DNA of 64,000 bases from Io17-Chloro-G2 sp034420695 (GTDB taxonomy: Bacteria > Chloroflexota > Dehalococcoidia > Lucifugimonadales > UBA3495): positions 124,001-188,000 of the forward strand of contig DAOULB010000040.1 in the NCBI GenBank assembly GCA_034420695.1, given 5' to 3'. The notes beneath the pieces were generated by a model that did not search any database, was not told where the DNA came from, and saw only the letters and a program-made list of their open reading frames with translations. Shown piece by piece: positions 60,345-64,000 of this stretch. The position numbers and the translations under genes are program-made. Within the stretch, counting starts at the first letter, position 1. Each line of letters begins with the position of its first letter.

Positions 60345-61289
60345 TTGGAAAACGGCGGTGTCCTGGCAATGGTTGGAGGCGTGGGCGGGGCCAAGCTGGC
60401 GCTGGGGCTGGCCCGGTTGGTCCCCCTTGGCAAGCTGGTGATTGCCGTGAACACCGGTGACGATGAAACCTTCCACGGTCTCCACGTTTCTCCTGATCTC
60501 GATACGGTGATGTACACGCTGGCTGGCCTCGCAAATCCCGAGACCGGCTGGGGGGTTGAAGGAGATACGTTCAATGCTTTGGAAATGCTTCGGCGGTTGG
60601 GGGCCGAAACTTGGTTCAACTTGGGGGACCGCGACTTGGCGGTCCACGTCCGGCGCACCCAGATGCTTGAACAGGGGGATTCCTTGTCCGATGTCACCGG
60701 ATTTCTTTGCCGCTCCCTGGGGGTGGAACATCCGGTAGTCCCCATGAGCGATGACCCCGTTCGGACGGTGGTTTGCACCAACGACGCCGAACTGTCGATG
60801 CAGCAATACTTCGTGCAGCTCCGCGCCGATCCGGTTGCTACTGCCGTCAAGTATTCGGGAGCCAGTTCGGCCAAGCCGTCACCCGGGTTTCTCTCCGCCT
60901 TGGAGAATGCCGGCCTGGTTGTCCTGGGACCGTCCAACCCCTTCCTCAGCATCGGGCCCATGCTGGCGGTGCCGGGCGTGCGGAAGCGCTTGGAGTCCTT
61001 CCCCGGCGTACGGGCGGGTATCAGCCCCATCGTAAGCGGGGCGGCCCTGCGCGGGCCGGCGGCGAAGATGATGGCCGAACTGGGAGAGGAACCCTCGGTA
61101 CTGGGAGTAGCCCGGCATTACGCCGGCATCTGCGACTACTTCTTCATCGACCACCAAGACGCAAACTTGGCGGAAGGCATTGTGGAACTCGGTATGACTC
61201 CGGTAGTAGACTCTATTATCGTGGAAACCTTGGAAGAGAAGATCACCCTGGCCCGCCGGGTCTTGGACTTGGCGGGAGATGTATCGTAA
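60345..61289 (+). CDS. cofD: 2-phospho-L-lactate transferase CofD
   Basis: 314 residues from a TTG. LAMVGGVGGAKLALGLARL at the N-terminus binds the substrate phosphates; VNTGDDETFHGLHVSPDLDTVMYTLAG and NLGDRDLAVHVRR are CofD hallmarks; AGISPIVSGAALRGPA lies near the C-terminus. Transfers the phospho-acid moiety from the CofC-made GDP-linked donor to FO. In this lineage the donor acid (phospholactate, PEP or 3-phosphoglycerate) cannot be told. 111 bp after cofH; its stop overlaps the cofC start (TAATG). Confidence 0.94.
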   Translation: MENGGVLAMVGGVGGAKLALGLARLVPLGKLVIAVNTGDDETFHGLHVSPDLDTVMYTLAGLANPETGWGVEGDTFNALEMLRRLGAETWFNLGDRDLAVHVRRTQMLEQGDSLSDVTGFLCRSLGVEHPVVPMSDDPVRTVVCTNDAELSMQQYFVQLRADPVATAVKYSGASSAKPSPGFLSALENAGLVVLGPSNPFLSIGPMLAVPGVRKRLESFPGVRAGISPIVSGAALRGPAAKMMAELGEEPSVLGVARHYAGICDYFFIDHQDANLAEGIVELGMTPVVDSIIVETLEEKITLARRVLDLAGDVS

Positions 61290-61921
61290 TGGCCAGCGAC
61301 AGTCCGAGAATAACGGCCGTGGTGCCGATGAAAAGGCTTGCCGAAGGCAAGACGCGATTGGCCAACGTGCTTACCCCGGAGCAACGGGCCGGCATTTCTC
61401 TGGGAATGTTGCGGCAGGTGCTCCAAGCAGTCGAGGAATCTCCCATTGACAAAGTGTGGGTTGTGGGAGGGGATGCCCATGTCAAAGATATTGCAGAAGA
61501 AATGGGCGCTTCCTGGCTGGACGAACTTGGCGAGGACCTTAACGATACCTTGGCCAAGGCCTTCAAGATTGTGGCTGAGCAAGGCAATTCCTGCCTCTAC
61601 ATACCGGGAGACCTGCCTTTCCTGAAGTCCAGTGACCTGCACAGCGTCCTCAACGCAACCCGGCGGCAGAGCAACATTACCCTGGCCCCCGCCCGGAGAG
61701 ACGGCGGGACCAACGGCATACTGGTGCCCAGCGGCATCGACTTCAGCCCGGAATTGGGCCCAAGGAGCTTCTCCCGCCATTTGGCCAAGGCCGGTGAGCT
61801 GGGGGTCTCCGTGGCATTCTGCTACAGCCCCGGGTTGGGACTGGACTTGGACATCCCGGAGGACTTGGAGACCTACCGGCACATGGAACCCGGACTGCTG
61901 GAGCGGCTGGCCGGGGAGTGA
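61289..61921 (+). CDS. cofC: 2-phospho-L-lactate guanylyltransferase-type protein CofC
   Basis: 210 residues from the ATG that overlaps the cofD TAA by one base. VVPMKRLAEGKTRLANVLTPEQR is the CofC nucleotide-binding motif; YIPGDLPFL carries the metal Asp; RDGGTNGILVP and GLGLDLDIPEDLE complete the family pattern. Makes the GDP-linked phospho-acid used by CofD. The donor preference is not readable from the sequence. Confidence 0.93.
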   Translation: MASDSPRITAVVPMKRLAEGKTRLANVLTPEQRAGISLGMLRQVLQAVEESPIDKVWVVGGDAHVKDIAEEMGASWLDELGEDLNDTLAKAFKIVAEQGNSCLYIPGDLPFLKSSDLHSVLNATRRQSNITLAPARRDGGTNGILVPSGIDFSPELGPRSFSRHLAKAGELGVSVAFCYSPGLGLDLDIPEDLETYRHMEPGLLERLAGE

Positions 61922-61928
61922 ATTGCCA

Positions 61929-62897
61929 ATGAACCCCGCCAACAAGGTCAAGTTGGGCGTGCTGCTGCCGACCCGCGGTCTGCTTCTGGCCGACGCCAAT
62001 CCCCGGGACGCCAACCGCGTCTTGGAGATGGCCAAGATGGCGGAATCGGCGGGGCTGGACTCGGTCTGGGTGGGTGACAGCCTGACCGCCAAACCACGGT
62101 TGGAGCCATTGTCCACCCTGGCCGCCGTGGCCGCCGTCACCAGCAATGTCAGGCTCGGCACCGCCGTCCTGCTGGCGGCCCTGCGCCACCCGGTGCTGCT
62201 GGCCCAGACCTGCGCCACGCTGGACGTCATTTCCGGGGGCCGGCTGGTAATCGGCGCCGGGGTCGGTGGAGCTTTCAACGAAGCCCAAGTGCGGGAGTGG
62301 GGAGCAGCAGGCGTGGAAGCCCGGTCGCGGGCAGGCCGCTTGGAAGAGATAGTCTGCATTGTCAGAGCCCTGGGTTCCGGAACACCCTTGGACTACCCCG
62401 GAAAGCACTTCAATCTCAAGCAGGTGCAGGTCCTGCCCCCGCAGGTGCAGAGCGGCGGCGTGCCCTTCCTGCTGGCCTGTCACTGGCGGGCCCAGCGAGT
62501 GAACCAGTTCCGCCGGGCTGCCCGGCTGGGCAGCGGGCTGGTTTCCATTTCCGACCTGCCCGATGAATACGCCAAGCTGGTGTCCCACGTCAGGGGTCTG
62601 GTCGAGGAAGAGGGCCGGGACCCAAGAAGCTTCGAGGCCGCCATGTACTTGACGGTCAACATGGAGCCGGACCGGGCCAAGGCCGAGGCCGAAGCCACCG
62701 AATTCCTGACGGGCTACTACGGCGCCAATATCTGGGGGGAGCGCTGGGGCCCATTCGGGGAAGCCAGCAGGGTGAAAGACCGCATCTCCGAGTACATCGA
62801 AGCGGGGGCGGAAACGGTCATCGTTCGATTTGCGTCCTTCCAACCCCAGCGGCAACTGGAAGCTTTTCTGGAACAAGTAGCTTGTTCCTGGTTGTGA
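61929..62897 (+). CDS. LLM-class F420-dependent oxidoreductase
   Basis: 322 residues, ATG 7 bp after the cofC stop. Luciferase-like TIM barrel: LDSVWVGDSLTAKPRLEPL, VRLGTAVLLAALRHP, TLDVISGGRLVIGAGVGG and VKDRISEYIEAGAETVIVRF. Position directly behind cofC makes F420 use likely (inference from context). Substrate unknown; the fabI gene follows after 58 bp. Confidence 0.9.
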   Translation: MNPANKVKLGVLLPTRGLLLADANPRDANRVLEMAKMAESAGLDSVWVGDSLTAKPRLEPLSTLAAVAAVTSNVRLGTAVLLAALRHPVLLAQTCATLDVISGGRLVIGAGVGGAFNEAQVREWGAAGVEARSRAGRLEEIVCIVRALGSGTPLDYPGKHFNLKQVQVLPPQVQSGGVPFLLACHWRAQRVNQFRRAARLGSGLVSISDLPDEYAKLVSHVRGLVEEEGRDPRSFEAAMYLTVNMEPDRAKAEAEATEFLTGYYGANIWGERWGPFGEASRVKDRISEYIEAGAETVIVRFASFQPQRQLEAFLEQVACSWL

Positions 62898-62955
62898 GTG
62901 GTGAGGACAAGGGCTGGCGCGTTAACGAGCCCATTTTGATGGAGGTCAAACCCCG

Positions 62956-63729
62956 GTGTATCCAATAGACCTTGCCGGCAAGTCGGGCATTATCCTGGGG
63001 GTTGCCAACGAGCGGAGCATTGCCTGGGGCATTGCCAGCGCGCTGGGCCAGGCCGGCGCCCGGCTGGCCCTGACCTACCAGAACCAGAGGCTGGAAGAAA
63101 GAGTGCGCCGGCTGGCTGCCTCCTTGGACGACGCCTTATTGGTGGAGTGCGACGCCACCGACGACCAGCAGATTGACTCCATGTTCCGGCAGGTCGAAGA
63201 GTCCTTCGGGGAAATTTCTTTCTTGGTGCACAGCATCGCCTTCGCCAACCGGGAGGACTTGGCCAGGCCCTTTTCCGAAACCGGGCGGGAGGGATTCCGC
63301 TTGGCATTGGAAGTCAGCGCCTACTCCCTGATTCCCTTGGTGCGGCAAGCGGTCCCGCTGATGAAATCCGGAGGCAGCGTGGTCACCATGACCTTTCACG
63401 CCTCCCAGCAGGTCTATCCCGGTTACAACGTTATGGGAACGGCCAAGGCGGCCTTGGAGCACGAGGTGCGGCAGTTGGCCGCGGAGTACGGCCCCAGTAA
63501 CGTGCGGCTGAACGCCATCTCGGCCGGCCCTCTGGAAACTTTGGCCGCCCGGGGCATCCACGGATTCATCGACATGAAGAAAGTCCATGCCGAAAGGGCT
63601 CCCTTGGGCAGGAACATTACGGTGGACGAGGTGGCCCGGACGGCGCTCTTCTTGTGCAGCGACCTTTCCACCGGCATCACCGGGGCGGTCATACCGGTGG
63701 ACGCCGGTTACCACATCATGGCGGTCTAG
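62956..63729 (+). CDS. fabI: Enoyl-ACP reductase (FabI/InhA type)
   Basis: 257 residues from a GTG with GGAGG 11 nt upstream. Rossmann SDR: GIILGVANERSIAWGIA, FLVHSIAFANRED, catalytic Tyr157 and Lys164 in YNVMGTAK (Tyr-x6-Lys). The residue aligned to E. coli Tyr146 is Phe147, as in mycobacterial InhA (Phe149). The C-terminal lid ITGAVIPVDAGYHIM is present. NAD(P)H-dependent last step of fatty-acid elongation. End of the plus-strand run. Confidence 0.95.
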   Translation: MYPIDLAGKSGIILGVANERSIAWGIASALGQAGARLALTYQNQRLEERVRRLAASLDDALLVECDATDDQQIDSMFRQVEESFGEISFLVHSIAFANREDLARPFSETGREGFRLALEVSAYSLIPLVRQAVPLMKSGGSVVTMTFHASQQVYPGYNVMGTAKAALEHEVRQLAAEYGPSNVRLNAISAGPLETLAARGIHGFIDMKKVHAERAPLGRNITVDEVARTALFLCSDLSTGITGAVIPVDAGYHIMAV

Positions 63730-63764
63730 TCCGGCCCTAACTCGACGTCAAATGGAATTCGTCG

Positions 63765-64000
63765 TCAACTGCTGGTCGAACCGGCGTTGATGGCTTGCAA
63801 CCGGCGCCGGTCTTCAGCCGCTTGCTCACTCCGTCCCAGCTTGGAATAAGCCTCGGCCCGCCGCTCCCAAGCCTCTTTGTAGTTCGCGTCCAAGGCTATT
63901 GCCTTGGTGAACTGGTCGATGGCTTCCTGCACACGTCCTTGGTTGAACAACCGGATTCCCCGTTCGGTCATGTTGGGTGCGGTAGGCAGGCCCCGGAACA
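63765..64000 (-). CDS. TPR-repeat protein, probably 5'-truncated by the window edge
   Basis: 68 residues from an internal ATG at 63971, but the frame stays open to the right edge with no stop, so the gene probably begins beyond it. One clear tetratricopeptide repeat: GRVQEAIDQFTKAIALDANYKEAWERRAEAYSKLG, with TPR consensus residues (A8, G/A, Y, A20, P-like turn), and part of a second. Protein-protein interaction module; function unknown. Confidence 0.65.
   Translation of the reverse strand, partial: FRGLPTAPNMTERGIRLFNQGRVQEAIDQFTKAIALDANYKEAWERRAEAYSKLGRSEQAAEDRRRLQAINAGSTSS

Overview
The window reads as a gene-dense, GC-rich bacterial chromosome segment. The gene families point to a Chloroflexota bacterium, most like the uncultured SAR202 / Dehalococcoidia-type lineages. 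The pointers are a DUF2298 (YYY) giant membrane protein, a full set of genes for coenzyme F420 assembly (cofG, cofH, cofD, cofC), three luciferase-like (LLM) F420/flavin oxidoreductases, several alpha/beta hydrolases, an orphan molybdopterin hydroxylase subunit, an HpcH/HpaI aldolase and peptide-type ABC transporter parts. The taxonomic call is inference; no marker gene comparison could be run. TTG and GTG starts are frequent, and recognisable promoters carry TATAAT-like -10 boxes with variable -35 boxes. No insertion sequence, prophage, CRISPR array or rRNA was seen.

Layout. 0-3.4 kb: large DUF2298 membrane protein, cut at its 5' end by the window edge. 3.7-8.9 kb (mostly minus): potassium-uptake locus (TrkH/KtrB channel, three RCK/TrkA proteins, a universal stress protein) running into prephenate dehydratase. 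9.1-13.9 kb (plus): leuS, two alpha/beta hydrolases and a HEPN/PaREP1-like protein. 13.9-15.7 kb (minus): LLM oxidoreductase and a frameshifted alpha/beta hydrolase. 16.3-20.6 kb (plus): xanthine dehydrogenase-family Mo subunit, a seven-Asp-box propeller protein and an HpcH/HpaI aldolase. 20.6-33.8 kb: transporters, a cobalamin-binding-like protein, a flavin reductase, gyrA, a class-I glutamine amidotransferase-like hydrolase, XdhC plus a MocA-like nucleotidyltransferase, a phosphoesterase, an ABC-type lipoprotein and a YjdF-like membrane protein. 34-40 kb: tRNA-Lys, a dihydroxyphthalate-decarboxylase-like protein, tRNA-Leu, dppD/dppF and lepA. 40-47 kb: DinB-like, DUF2269, galU, the small SRP RNA, rsmA, ispE, lgt and recJ. 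47-52 kb (minus): fabF, a B12-binding radical SAM protein with a repeat tail, and an LLM oxidoreductase. 52-63.7 kb (plus): NDUFA9-like reductase, folC, a second fabF, ruvB, NIPSNAP, cofG-cofH-cofD-cofC, LLM oxidoreductase, fabI. The last gene is a TPR fragment on the minus strand.

How the genes fit together. The cof genes make the F420 core (FO synthesis by CofG/CofH, side-chain attachment by CofD with the CofC product), and the adjacent LLM protein is the likely consumer. The other two LLM genes sit in accessory neighbourhoods with hydrolases. XdhC and the MocA-like protein would mature the cofactor for the orphan Mo subunit encoded 11 kb away. FabF (two copies) and FabI belong to fatty-acid elongation. 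The most unusual non-coding signal is a 66-bp element present twice in opposite orientation, 35.7 kb apart, each time in a long intergenic region between divergently transcribed genes. In one copy it continues into an array of GACAAA motifs at about one helical turn. Other points are a radical SAM protein ending in four 29-residue repeats behind an operator-like promoter, and a single-base deletion in a hydrolase.
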